From Marisa cornuarietis (lineage: Eukaryota; Mollusca; Gastropoda; Architaenioglossa; Ampullariidae), in contig SMMW01000019.1 in NCBI GenBank assembly GCA_004794655.1, positions 3,260,001 to 3,324,000 on the forward strand: a DNA stretch of 64,000 nucleotides, given 5' to 3'. The position numbers were made by a program, and so were the translations under genes. Positions 14,036-25,990 of this stretch are shown one piece after another (position 1 is the first letter of the stretch; every line of letters begins with the position of its first letter). The notes below the pieces were generated by a model. The model did not search any database, was not told where the DNA came from, and saw only the letters and a list, made by a program, of their open reading frames with translations.

Positions 14036-14037
14036 GT
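13910..14037. repeat. (CA)n plus (CT)n compound microsatellite
   Basis: About 39 CA units, a short break, (CT)n near 14005-14024 and a further short CA run. It faces the (GT)n run 180 bases away, so the two could pair as an inverted repeat. Confidence 0.95.
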
Positions 14038-15601
14038 TCATATGGATTTAGCTTTAGTACCCTACCAGATACCGGTTACAGAAAATTCGGAATGACGTCC
14101 GCTCCATGCTCGAGATAAGTTCTCTAAACTACTGAATTTTTATCCCGATCCTTTCTATCAACCCCGATAACAGCAAAGACTTCTCCATACAAACCACACC
14201 CACCCCCGCAAAAAAGGCTAAGTCTTGACGTCATTGTTGTACATCGATGCACCTTGACAAGCCTTCGGTCAGCTGAAGCCAGTGGTAGGGAGCACATCTG
14301 CGCATTGATGAACCGTTGGGAACCGGATAACACACAAAGACATTAACAACATGAAACAGGACTGCTATGGTGAAATATCCTGATAGTGTGTGAAAAAATG
14401 ATCTACTTCCATCTAGTGGAAATACCTAACAATCGTTAATGTAGGTGACGAACATTTGTTGAGGATTCTGCAGATTCTTACTACAGTAATTAACAAGATG
14501 GCGCTGACACCTGCTGACAAACTCATTTAGGCGTACCCGAGTTGCTGGGATTTTCATTACCAGAAAATTGTTTTCTTTTCTCCTTGAGGCTGTTGCCTCG
14601 TGAATAGTTTTCGCGAACATATTTACATTTCATTATCCTAACTAGGACATAAGTGAAGGCAATACTTCAACAGAGTGATTAGTGTAACATTCGAGTGTCG
14701 GATACGAAGTACCGTGTGTTTGGACATTGTGGATCAAACTTTAACGTGATTCGTGTTGGCTGGCTGGTGAGTAAGCGGGCTTGGATTGGTTGGTTGATTG
14801 GCTTGGTTATTGATATATTGAGAAATGTGATTCCACCTACTGTCAGTATAAAAAAAAATTAAAATGTGTTGGAGGTGTCGTGGAAGAGGGTATACGATGA
14901 AAGCAAGGAAACCGGGATGCACAGTGAAGGCCTACCTCACCTTCCACCCGTCCTGTCTGCCAACCCTGTGAAGAAGTCGTTCGTTCAGTCCCAGAAAGTC
15001 AGAACCCAATACCTCGCTATAACCTGGTGTGCATTTTACCACTGCGTTATTAACCCGCCACGATCGGACTTGGAGCACCTCTTTAAATGGCCAACAGTCT
15101 TTTCTCTGAACCCCGACCTTTAACATGTTTCCCAGCTGAAATTCGTGCGGTCAAAGAAAATCGACTGGAAAATTCAACTTGTAAAGTAAGGTGAAGTTGG
15201 TCTCTTGGAGAAGTATAAAAAAGAGCAAAAACGAAATATATTCACGAGGACTTGCTTTAGGGTCGTTAAAAAGCGCATTTAGTAAATGACACACTCCCGG
15301 GATGGAGTAAAAATCTGCGTCTGAACGTATCAGCTTTCCTGGCTGCACAGTGTAGGAGGAAAGGCACCGAGTTGATTATTACGGGATGGCACGGCTGTGT
15401 CCGCGTCAGCGACTGGAGGGCTGACTGGATGGGTCGCTGGTCAAATATTCCCGCATTACCTGCAGACTTCCTGACGTCGGCCTCCTTACGGTGCTGCCGG
15501 GTGCGTACCCGGACGGAGCAGTTCAAACGCAATACTGAGCTAATTAAAGCAAAGCCCAAGATGTTGATGTGTGCTTATCAATTGACATATTTCGATCCTG
15601 T

Positions 15602-15604
<3 letters not shown>

Positions 15605-15681
<77 letters not shown>

Positions 15682-15755
15682 TAAAAGAGAAAGAGAAAGA
15701 ACCTCTGTGTATGTGAGACCGTCGTTCTTTGTTCGCGCGGAAGTAACTGCTATTG

Positions 15756-15785
<30 letters not shown>
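15605..15785. repeat. Two (GT)n runs with a (GCGT)n segment
   Basis: (GT)n at 15605-15650 passes into (GCGT)n to 15682; a second shorter (GT)n lies at 15755-15784. Confidence 0.95.
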
Positions 15786-15787
<2 letters not shown>

Positions 15788-15869
15788 CTTAAATGTCTAA
15801 TGGATTGCAATTTTTTTCTATTGACTGTATGAAGTCATGTAAGAAACTATTTACCCGGATCTGAAATCT

Positions 15870-16376
15870 TTTCTGTCCACACTCCTGCTCGAAACATTCG
15901 CTCCTCCTCTGACTCCCGCATTCTGTCCTCCCTCCCACAAAGACACTCACATACGGACAACGGACGTTCTCCCTGTGTGCTGCTTAGCAGGTGAACTCTC
16001 TTCCACATCTCATTCGCCATTCTGACTCGGAGGCTACATTCAAACGTTCTCTAAAAACAAGTTGTCAGTTCACTTAGTACTATCCCTGAATTACTATCTT
16101 TATCTCTTTTTGCTTTAATGTTTGTCATGCTAACCATCATGTAACGATTCCATCTTGACACTGTTTATAGTTCCCTTCGTACCTTTATCTATTGCTTTAC
16201 GCTCCACTCTTGTACTTCATCTTTCAGTTGTTCAGTGTGCTTATATTTATCTCATCGTCCACTGTTATCTAATAATCGTTCATCATTACTAATCTGCGCA
16301 GAGAGTGCGATCTATCTTGGTCGTGATGCTGCGCATTACAAGTACACATTATTATTATTATTATTTATTTGGGCGA
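15870..16376 (+). mobile_element. Broken 3' end of a non-LTR retrotransposon (LINE), with (ATT)n tail
   Basis: A conceptual frame from 15937 to 16077 reads TKTLTYGQRTFS, then after an in-frame TAG reads NSLPHLIRHSDSEATFKRSL. This matches the usual C-terminal pattern of LINE ORF2 proteins (Y-G-x-R-x-F-x...WNSLP...S...FK..LKT). Upstream the matching reading continues in another frame (DSRIL), so there is at least one frameshift as well as the stop. A roughly 300-base 3' UTR follows, ending in a GCGCAGAGAGTGCG element and an ATTATT tail. The copy is 5'-truncated and dead. A second tail copy lies at 58.3 kb. Confidence 0.6.
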
Positions 16377-19300
16377 ATAACCCGCACAAAACATCACTAT
16401 GCACAGAAAGAGATCAAAACAGTGATGTCACGTTTGTACTTCATACGCCAATTAGCATATCTTCCAAGCTCTCGCATTGGTTAAGATCTTCAAAACGTAA
16501 ACGTATTTCTGTCCAACATAGATGTCTGTGTTGATGTTGTTCTCTCCTTCTCTCTCTCTCTCACATCCACTTTCGCTTGCAAAATACGTTTCACCAAAAT
16601 AATAAAAAGAGTTAACATTGATGTCTACCTTTTATTCAATATTGATGACTGGTACAGGAAACTTGATGCGCGCGATCAGTCACGTGACATAGTACCCACG
16701 CGCTGGCGCACCACTGTTACTATGGTTACACTATAAGTCATGACTAGAATAGCAATACGAAGTGTGTGCGCGTGCAAAGCTCAACCGACGCTGGCGACAG
16801 CAACTCGGTTTTAGAGTTAAGAACTCGGGAACACACTGATGGTTTCTTTGCAGAGATAACGGAGAAACGTGATCATAATACATCGTGCACAGGTCACAGG
16901 TAATCAACAAACGAGGACAGTGATAGGTTTTTTGCACAGTGTTTACAAGCCACAAAAATATGTGTGTGTGTGTGTGTGTGTTCGCTTGTCTCCACTCTGT
17001 TGTGTGCAAGTGATAGCAAGTACAGTTTTCAAAGGACACCCAAAGGTCTTTTTGTGACAGGTGTTCAACTTCATACCACAAACAGAATGAATAGATAATA
17101 ATCAACGACAAGTGAATGACAATAAAGGATAAAGACGACAGTTATTTTATACAATATCACTTCCAGTATGGTGAACATCTCCAGTGAAATTCAATGTTGT
17201 ACACACTTAACAGTTTATTTGTTTTTGTTGATTAAAAGTGGTTCCTCGTACTAAGCCCATCCAGTTCCCATACCTGTGGTTTAGGGCTAAATGTGAATAA
17301 GACACACACACCAACCAAAATTTATGTACAGCATTCATTAGTCCATGTTGTAACGTTTCATTCGCAAGCATTACGAGATTATTAATTAATAACAACTGAT
17401 GCTACCTCATTACAATTACTCGTTAAAATCCACCAAAAATTGAGTCGTAATTGAGAGAGGTCGTAGTAGGAAAATCAACCAGTCTGCTTTCATTCCACGG
17501 ACAATGAGTTTAATCGCATTTAAACTCAAGTTCATTTATTTAAATGTTGAACTAAAGCTTTTAAAATCCATGTCATAGAGGACTTTCCTTCGTCGTTTTC
17601 CCTTTTTCTCGATCATGCTTACTTATTCTGCTATTGATTGACGATTTAAAGGGGAACTTACTCTCCGGATAAGAGCAAGCTATGAATACAGGAGTGCCGT
17701 GGTAGGAAAAGACCCTCTCTAAAAATGCACTATCTATATTTTAGAAGGTGATATTTGCAAAGAGTCGCAATGAGCACAAACAGTCGGTCACAAGAATTTT
17801 ATTTTTATAAACGCATGACTTCTGAAAGAAAATATCCACAATCGACTGATGTGCGCTGGCAAAGAGACAACAATGAACGGGGAAGGAGGGCGGCCATTTC
17901 GATCAAAAGCCATATCGCCCCGGCTACATCGACCTCCCGCCATGACCATACCCTCCCACCTTGTACCACATCGTCCCAACACCGAAAGTCCAGTCAACCC
18001 ATGCCCAGGCTAAATGCATACCCGAGCAGTGACACCCGTTTCCTGTTAACCGAACGTCTCCATATGCAGTTAGTACGAACCTCGCAACTAAAGAATAATG
18101 AAAACAAACGCTTTTTAAAAACTGTCTTCAGAGAAAATTGCGTGTATACACCACTGTGAGATTTTAACCGAACTTATGAATATGCATTCAAAACAAACCT
18201 CCATACTAACGAATAATGCAGAGAAAGGGGGGACAGGGTAGTATTTTGAGAAGAAATGAGTTTTTATATTATCATAATATTCTGAATCTAGAACACCCCA
18301 TTTGTGTTTTACTTTAGTTCATTTAATTAAAGACATCTTTTAAATACTTTATTTCATCAATGTTGTTGCAAAGTAGCCTACTACTTTAGATTTTTGTTTT
18401 TTACATTTTAATGAGACTTGGACGTGGAATACTTCAAAAATAAATGTGTAAAATAAGTCGTGAATGTCACCATTAGAAAATGCTGATGTGTACCTAGCTA
18501 AAGCATGCAAAGTTGACTCTAACGTTCAATCACATTTTAAGTTTTCCTATTTGATTTTTCGCACTACCTATTGTTCAACAGAGAAATGCTACTCTTACTT
18601 CTTTACCTTTCGTCACACTCCAGCTGTAATAGCTCCCTCATCAATTAAGTCAGAGTAAAAAAAAAATGCAGGCTGTATTTTTACACAAAATTCTTCAAAA
18701 TCACGCGAGGATTATTAGCTAGAATATGTTCAACACCAAGCTATAATGGTTCAATCGCAATTTTTTATAATTTTGTTGCGTAAACAATGGAAAAATTCAT
18801 AAAGTAAGAAACATTTCTTGCCAGAAATGGAATAAAAAAAATTTTGATCCTATCTAAGACGGAGGCGCAATAAGGAGGGTTAAAAGCTTAAAATTTTATC
18901 GAATAAATCTGTTCAAGATACAGGGCTTTTTGTGAAAGAAAAACTTCTTTTCTACAAAGGTGAGCTCGATGTTTGGACAATTGGTTATTGGTATGAGCTC
19001 TAAGTAATTAGGTGGTTTCCGCCTTCAGTGACACATGAGAACTTACAATTTTGGATCATTTAGGGGTACTTTCCCCCACAAAATACACAGTTTTGGGATC
19101 TATTAATAATGGTGCTACATTCCACCATCTAGTTTCAAACCCACACTAATAATAATAGAAAGGTAAGTGAACGAGAGATCACCATGCGAAAAATGATAGT
19201 AACGAGTGACAAATCTTGGCTTCAGCGCGGGTCTGAATGCAAAGGAAAATCAAATTAATAAAATGTTGAAATATATTAAAACTAAACATTTGAAACTGGA

Positions 19301-19934
19301 GACTAATATGGTGTAAAGATTTGACAGTTTTTATTACGTGGCCACAGTAAATCTTAATCCTTTGACCACTTTGAAACCAGTTCGGAAAGATTCCCCAGGT
19401 TAGATATCATGATCGTGATGTCAGTGAGATTTTATTACCGCTAACAAATATGACAAAAGGCTCGAAGAAAGTTAACTTGGTGATTAATCATTTTATGCGC
19501 TAACCTAGAAAGCTAAAGGTGAAGACTATTCGCACCATACTTGGGATTAGAAACAGATGGAAAAGCCAAAGTACTGAGACAGAAGTGCTCGAAGGCTGTC
19601 TAGTGTTTGAATAGTCTCTATATTTCCTGCAGGAAAGGTTTTGTTTCTGATTTCAACACTGGTGTGATCGTAGCTTTCAGATGCTTTCGTGTTATCAAAG
19701 GCACTAGTTTCTCTCCATTTCTCTTATGTAATCACGTTAGGTGTTTTGTTAGAAAGCGATTAATTTGTTTCGACCAAAACCAGCCTCACTGGGTTGTAAG
19801 AGAGAAGTTTTTTTTTAGGAGAGGGGAATTCTGTTAAAGAAACATTATCGACTTCATTTTTTTAGAAACATCCCTGAAATAGAGGAATTACATCTGCTCA
19901 TGCCATTAAACATTCACTTAACTGTGAGTTGATT
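16377..19934. other. Non-coding stretch with a dispersed module at 16.39-16.55 kb
   Basis: The first 170 bases share diverged sequence with 63.56-63.73 kb. A frame of about 130 codons at 17755-18159 opens with TTG and has no recognisable motif. The rest is AT-rich and unremarkable. Confidence 0.45.
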
Positions 19935-20399
19935 TAACTCAGTCTGTCTGTGTCAGTAAGTGTTTAACTCAGCCTACATGACTCAGCCTGCCTGTATTAG
20001 TAAGTGTTTAACTCAACCTGCTTGTATTAGTAAGTGTTGAACTCAGCCTGTCTGTATTAGTAAGTGTTTAACTCAGCCTGCTTGTATTAGTAAGTGTTTA
20101 ACTCAACCTGCTTGTATTAGTAAGTGTTGAACTCAGCCTGTCTGTATTAGTAAGTGTTTAACTCAGCCTGCTTGTATTAGTAAGTGTTTAACTCAACCTG
20201 CTTGTATTAGTAAGTGTTGAACTCAGCCTGTCTGTATTAGTAAGTGTTTAACTCAGCCTGCTTGTATTAGTAAGTGTTTAACTCAGCCTGCCTGTATTAG
20301 TAAGTGTTTAACTCAACCTGCTTGTATTAGTAAGTGTTTAACTCAGCCTGCCTGTATTAGTAAGTGTTTAACTCAGCCTGCCTGTATTACTAAGTGTTT
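19935..20399. repeat. 30-bp minisatellite with higher-order structure
   Basis: About 15 head-to-tail copies of a 30-base unit containing AACTCAGCCTG and TGTATTAGTAAGTGTT. From 20011 to 20280 three variant units (A: CAACCTG/CTTG/TTGA; B: CAGCCTG/TCTG/TTTA; C: CAGCCTG/CTTG/TTTA) repeat in the order ABC three times, a 90-base higher-order unit. There are no spacers. The outer copies are more diverged. Confidence 0.95.
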
Positions 20400-23183
20400 C
20401 GTGTGGAAAACGTGGCCCACAGCACACGCTTATAGCAACGGAAAAACATTTAATACGTGTTCATCAGTTTAAAATTTCAGAATACAGGGCGAGAAAGGAA
20501 TTCAAATTTCAGAAAACGTGAAACCCCACCCTTATTAGTACCTGTGAGAAGTTCTTTGCTGACACAGATTATCAGGCGTGTCGTGTGTCGGTACATTACC
20601 TAAACTCTTTGCCTTGCATGCAAAACAGAACCTTCGCTTTGCTAATTTATGTGCAGTGAATCTCCAAAAAGCCTTTTCAAGATTAAAAATAAAGAGTTTA
20701 GGTAAAAGCACTAAGTTGGTCACAGTACTTCCCAGACTCTGACCAAACACTCTTTTTTTCTCTTTCTCTTAAACGCACGCACGCACGCACGCACACACGC
20801 ACGCACGCCGTTGTCGAGACTGAAACCTGAAAACATCACCATGCACAGAAAGAGGCCAAATGTTGTTGACACCACTAACTTACTCACTCACATGTCCATA
20901 AAGACGGAAGGGAAATATTGACAGAAATGGTAGAGTGTACAGACTAGTCAAGCAAGAAACTCGCGCTCTGTTACATCTTTGACCTGGAGTCTAGACGTTT
21001 TAGAGGGGCAGTATAGTCGACGAATTGGGGGGGGGGGTGGAAGAAAAAGAATGATAAAACCAATAGCAAGCCTCTCGTCCACGCGAGTCCTATTTTAAGA
21101 GAAGTGTAAACAGATTCCTCTCTTTCCCATTACCAATGACTGTCTTTACTGTGTTTGTTTTACATGTTCATTGGTGCGTACGATGACACAGAAAGACGTG
21201 GAACATTGTATATATATAAACTTTAAAAACTTTTCTGTTACACTCGTTTCGAGTAATTATTTCCAATATACAACATTATTATCATAGAACATGTTAAAAA
21301 AGATCCATAATAATACACTCTGGCTCAGTCAGACCTAGAGCATAAATTAAAAATTACCAGTAATTCATGTGTACCGCGAATAAAACTTGGCTAAGAGAAG
21401 TTCCGTGTCAAGTCACAGACGATGGCTTGACTAGTCATCAAATAACTCAGCAAACCCCAGCCTTTTGTACATATAAACATGTAAAAGATAATCATTTGTG
21501 TAAAAAAATTCATTCTGAATTAAAGTAAAAAGAAAATAACTTTTTCAGTGCGCAAAGAAACATGACGTGGCCATCCTTTCATGAATGTCCATCTAAATTT
21601 TGGCCATTGATTGCACAAACGTTGCATGGCGTCAGAGCCTCGAAGAAAATGGGCATGTCCCATGTCTGTATGATCAAATGTCTGAAAATGTTCACAAAGG
21701 GAAAAATGTTTCGGTCGGGAGGAAGCCTTTCCTTGACGAATCTCTTTTCTTATTGGTACGAGGTGATGTATCGTTATGTCAGACCATCGTGTATCATCAT
21801 GAAGGTCGTTTAGCGAGAGTTGATCTGTAATGTGCTTGGTGTCATGGCCATTGAGACACGAAACGAAATAAAAACATTAGGACTGCAGGTCAGCATGTGG
21901 TGTACCCAGAATGTTGAATATCTGAGCTGCACCAGGTGTGTCCTACTGTCCTTTCCAACCAGCAGACTGGTGCATAGGAAGTATGCCCTATTAACTTTAT
22001 GAGCATCCGCTCAGCTAAAGCGATTTTAGAAAGTCAGTTCCAATGGTGATGTACACACGAAATGCTGCGACAATTGTTCACGTACAGCTTACTCCGTCTT
22101 TGCCCCCAAAAACGAACTCGCTAATTTTCCACAAAGACAGCAAGGAAAAAAGGAAGTAGGGAAGAGACAAAAGAGTAATAAAAAATAACAGACTAAAGGA
22201 AAAGAAACAGCAAAATGACCGAAGAAAGATAAAGATAATAAAAGGAAGAGAGAAAAGAAGGGCGAATAAGTGATAAAGAGAAGGATGAAAGGAAGAAGGA
22301 ATTTTTTCATAAAATAAATGTCTTCTGGTAAAATTCTCCTCTCGTAGAATTAGTTTAAGATTATTTGATAATATTTTTCAGCCAGAGTGAAAACATTTCA
22401 GCACACACACCTGTGCATTCTTCAATCTTCCAAAAGACTAGAACTTTCGTCAGAAAGTAGCTCGTTCAAAGATCCTAATACAGATCCCACTAGTCAAACG
22501 AGGGTGTAACCACGTGACCTGTCACACGTCAACAACAAGTGGTGCTGCCATCCATCAACAGACGATGTCATATTAGAGCATGAGGTGCTCCATCCAACCC
22601 CTCACACTATCATCACCAATAATCTTGAGGGTTGCGAAAGTGCTGCGACATTTCGCCGGTTAACCTTGAGGTGTATGAGGTTGGAGTGGTAGGGGGAAGA
22701 GAGGTGCAAACATCTGTAACGCCTGCAACAGCTGAACTGATGTAGGAGAAAGGTAAACATTTGTCTAAGTGATTGGTTCCAGACTTTTTTTTTTGGAGGA
22801 GGACATGCTAACCATTATTTTTGTCACCTGTTCTATCTCCTCTTTCGTTCGCTTCAGAAGAAAAAAATTTCTCTGGGGAGCAAAAAAGTGAAGTTCACGA
22901 CCTTCTTGGGTTTTTTTTCTTTGCGCGAAATTTCTGTTCACCAACTAGTGCAGCAAACTAACCGTCAACCTCTTCAGCACTGAGCTGTTCGACTGTTCGG
23001 AATGTTCTTAATGACTAAGAAAGTTGGTCTGCTTACACTTATCTTGGGATGGCAAGGGGCGACTCGAGATCACAAGGTCAGTCCCAAGGGCTACGCTGGA
23101 CCCGACTGAAGAGAAACTGTTCTGTCTTTTTAAACCTCAGGAAGCCATGTTCCACCTCAGTCTGGTGTGAAACATCAGTCCAA
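20400..23183. other. Region downstream of the DMRT gene, no gene seen
   Basis: Contains a (CACG)n run near 20774-20810, a G-run at 21027 and a purine-rich tract at about 22120-22310. Any extended 3' UTR of the DMRT gene would enter this stretch from the right, but I see no clear minus-strand AATAAA close to the stop. Confidence 0.4.
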
Positions 23184-23390
23184 CATGTCTGTTTAGCGTG
23201 TCTGTTTCACTCCCATGTGTCTGTTTCACTCCAGCGTGTCCGTTTCACTCCAGCGTGTCGGTTTTTCATGCTTGTTTCGTGTTTTTGCCTGTCATGTCTA
23301 TGTCCCTTCGACGTGAATGTTTCCACATAGCGTGCTTGTCTTACTTTGTTCATGTCTGTTTCACGATTCTGTCTGACATGTCTTTCAGCA
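23184..23390. repeat. Short tandem repeat (19-20 bp unit) downstream of the DMRT stop
   Basis: Repeats of about GCGTGTCTGTTTCACTCC from 23194, clear for three to four units and degenerate afterwards (CATGTCTGTTTCACG near 23351). It lies 220-420 bases past the stop codon, so it would be in the 3' UTR if polyadenylation is distal. Frames through it are low-value. Confidence 0.7.
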
Positions 23391-23603
23391 GTGGTCAAAG
23401 CGTTGAGTACTCCGTATGCAAGCCTGTTTTGCACACAGCAAATACTTCCGTGCCCTACCATCGCTGCGGAAATTTCCATGCACTCAGATCCGGTACACAT
23501 TCAATTTTTTTGAAATCTCTCTCCTCTTCATAAAAAAAGGTATTTGATATTCGCCAAGATTTTACTTTGGCTCAAGTGCGGTTTTAATCGCGGAGGTATT
23601 ATT

Positions 23604-24967
23604 TTAGTCTGTTTCTTTCATCTCTCGAGGAGAGGAGCCTTCTTCCCAGCCATCGGACACTTGATCAGAATCGGTGACGGCCGACCGGTCACTGTTTTTG
23701 TCCGGTGTGCGTGCCGAAGGGGGTGTGGAAGACAGCCTGCCGAGGGGCAGTCTATAGGGGTGAAATGCGTACGGAGGGGTCAGCATGCCGGGTAGGGTCG
23801 GGCCCAGCCCCAGGCTTCCGAATCCTGCATAAGCTAAATGCGCAGGGGTGGCAGACAAAAGGTCGGTGGCCGAGGCTATGCCAGGGTAGTGATGAAGGAC
23901 GCTGGGGTGGTGGGTAGCGTGGGGTAGGAACTGTCCCGTGGTGTGATGCTGCAGCAAGGAAGACCTTAGGGCGTCGGCCGTGTGCAGGCCCGGTAGCGCA
24001 GCGGATAAGGAGGACAGGTGAGGGCTGAAGGCGGAGTGTAAGCCGTTGCTGCCCACAGCGGCTGCTGCGGCGCTTAGCGGGGTGAAGGCCGACTTGAGCC
24101 CCGCGTAGGCCAGCTTGCTGGCCGACCCGAACTTTCCTCCCACCACCCCGATGGCAGGTCTCACTAGGGGAGACACGGAGGAGGCTGCGGCTGACGACGC
24201 GTTGGTCGACGATGGAGATGATGATGATGATGCAGCGGCAACGACTGGCGATGATCCGTGGACGCCGTTAAGAAAGAGACCCGGTCGGCAAGTCTCGAAG
24301 TGAGACGCTGGGTGTTGCTGCTGCTGGGGTTGTTGCTGATGTGGCTGCTGTGCTTGTAGATGGTGGTTCTGCTGCTGGTGGTGGTGATGGTGGTGGTGTT
24401 GCTGCTGCTGATGTTGTTGCTGCTGATGTTGCTGCTGTTGTATGGCGGCTTGCTGCTGAGCCATCACCGTGTCTTGCGCCGACAGAAAGTGCTCAATGGC
24501 CTTGACCAGGTCGCCGTTGCAGCCTTGCAGGACCAGCTCCAGCACTGCACGCCGCTGGTAGGGATACAAACGCTCCAGAATCTCCAGTGGAGTTAACCTG
24601 CCCGGCCGGAAGGCAGTGGGCTGCCCCGCGTTCCCTCCGTCTCCATGCACGGCCTTGTCCCTTCCCGACTTGCCAGTCGGTGGCACCCCTTTACCGGAAG
24701 CGGAAGCAACGTTACGGCTGGTGCCGGCAGGTGGCGCAGTGCTCGGAGGTGCGCTCCCGTGACAAGTCACCTTCAGGTCTCTGCCGACATTGAGGCTACT
24801 CTGGAGGTGACCACGGCTGCCTGGGGGGCTGCTGCTAGCGCCGGAATCGGAGGGGCTGGTCTTGTCTGCGGACGTTGTTTTGTCGTCGTTGATGTCCATG
24901 GGGGAGCTAGTTGATGGCGTTTCGCGACCACTGTCGCTTCCACTGTCCACGACTCTAGTTGCATGGT
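23604..24967 (-). CDS. DMRT: DM-domain transcription factor (DMRT), exon 2: DMA domain and C-terminus
   Basis: Last coding exon of the same gene. The acceptor is a pyrimidine-rich TTTTCTGTTTCAG just before 24967. Its two leading bases complete the split codon from exon 1 as Asp, giving 607 residues in all. A Ser/Thr/Pro-rich acidic linker leads to the DMA domain at about residues 277-317 (LTPLEILERLYPYQRRAVLE, then a GCNGDLVKAIEHFL-type end). DMA domains occur in the DMRT3/93B and DMRT4/5 (DMRTA/99B) groups and in nematode dmd-4. A Gln/His-rich tract follows (about 320-378, including seven histidines in a row), then Ser/Ala-rich sequence and a hydrophobic, Pro/Tyr-rich C-terminal part. Stop TAA is at 23604-23606. 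A longer open frame continues to 25046, but its first 26 residues are translated intron. A possible ATTAAA signal lies only about 16 bases after the stop, so the real polyadenylation site is not settled. Confidence 0.93.
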
Positions 24968-25659
24968 CTGAAACAGAAAACAGGAAACTATACTGGCACG
25001 CTTTCTCTTTCACTCTGGATTTTATCCGGACAGATGGTTCAGGCAAAAGCGAGAAAAAAACCAGTCTTTCAATAACTCTGGTGTTGTTACTATTGACAAT
25101 TCATTCATTCATTCATTCCAACCAAACGATTCCTGTTCATAATATCAGGTAAGCCATGAAAATTCCTAGTGAGTGGGAAGATACAGCGTCGGCAGACTTA
25201 CATTGATGTCTGCGTACATCTATGTATATGTACAGTGATGTATCTGTACAGTGATGAGATAAGATAAGATATAGTGATAAGAGTTCTCTTATGTGTAGAA
25301 AGAAGTATTAACCAAGCAGTTACAATATGAGACTTCTCCCACATTACTGTAGCTTCGTCCATCGCCATGAACTGTGGACAGTCATGGACTATGGTTCTTG
25401 CCGTGATTACTTAAATATGCATGTAAAGACCTGTACACACAAGTATGTCTAGGTATGCATGCATATAATATAGATATATGAATAAACAAGTGTGTTTAGA
25501 TATGTCATTTTGTATGTCCTTGTTTTGTATTCTTATTCATATATAGTGCTCTGTAAATAATGTCAGACTTTGGATGTTTTATTTAATTTTTATTTATTTA
25601 ATTTTTTTTTTTATTAAAGCTAGAGGTGTCTTGTCTCACTGTTACCTACCTAGAACACT

Positions 25660-25990
25660 AACCCGGCCTCTGACTCCGTGTTCTACTTCGGTTCACGCCG
25701 TCGACTGTCGACACCCTGCACTCACCAAAACCACTTCCCTCCCTTCTCCCCCTAACCCTCCCTCTCCCCATCCTCCAGGCACTTCCGAATCAGAGGAAAC
25801 CGCGCAATTTGTGGTCGGCGGTCCTAGTTGGACTTGGCCTCCGCGCGCACGTGCCCACACACCTCTCTCGCGATTGGCTGGACAGGTGCGCGTGACAGTC
25901 ACGTGCAGCTGAGCACACAGGCTCCCGACGACTGTCGGGCTTCCGGCGCCCCGTGAGGAAGTGGTCAGAGAATGGTTACCATAACAACGT
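25660..25990. promoter_or_regulatory. GC-rich intronic patch with E-boxes and an RFX X-box-like site
   Basis: About 700-1000 bases upstream of exon 2 on the coding strand. It is CpG-rich relative to its flanks and holds CACGTGCAGCTG, a reversed CCAAT (GATTGGCTGG) and GGTTACCATAACAACG at 25974-25989, which is one base from the paired RFX half-site consensus. It could be an enhancer or an alternative promoter. No transcript evidence is available here. Confidence 0.3.

Larger units (their letters stand above)
9120..15600. other. Non-coding stretch outside the listed repeats
   Basis: Ordinary AT-rich sequence with a moderately GC-rich patch at 11240-11530 that has frames on both strands but no domain. 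No promoter, RNA gene or exon is supportable. Confidence 0.45.

Noticed and set aside
17755..18159. 134-codon plus frame
   Set aside because: Starts with TTG, has no recognisable motif, and lies in AT-rich sequence without splice or promoter support.
19935..20399. CRISPR-like regular 30-base repeats
   Set aside because: The units are contiguous with no unique spacers, and the window is eukaryotic; it is a minisatellite.
23583..23588. ATTAAA polyadenylation signal for the DMRT gene
   Set aside because: Only about 16 bases beyond the stop; a 3' UTR that short is unlikely, so it is mentioned but not annotated.
24968..25046. Open frame extending exon 2 upstream with a start at 25046
   Set aside because: It crosses a consensus acceptor (TTTCAG at 24968) whose phase fits exon 1; the extra 26 residues are translated intron.
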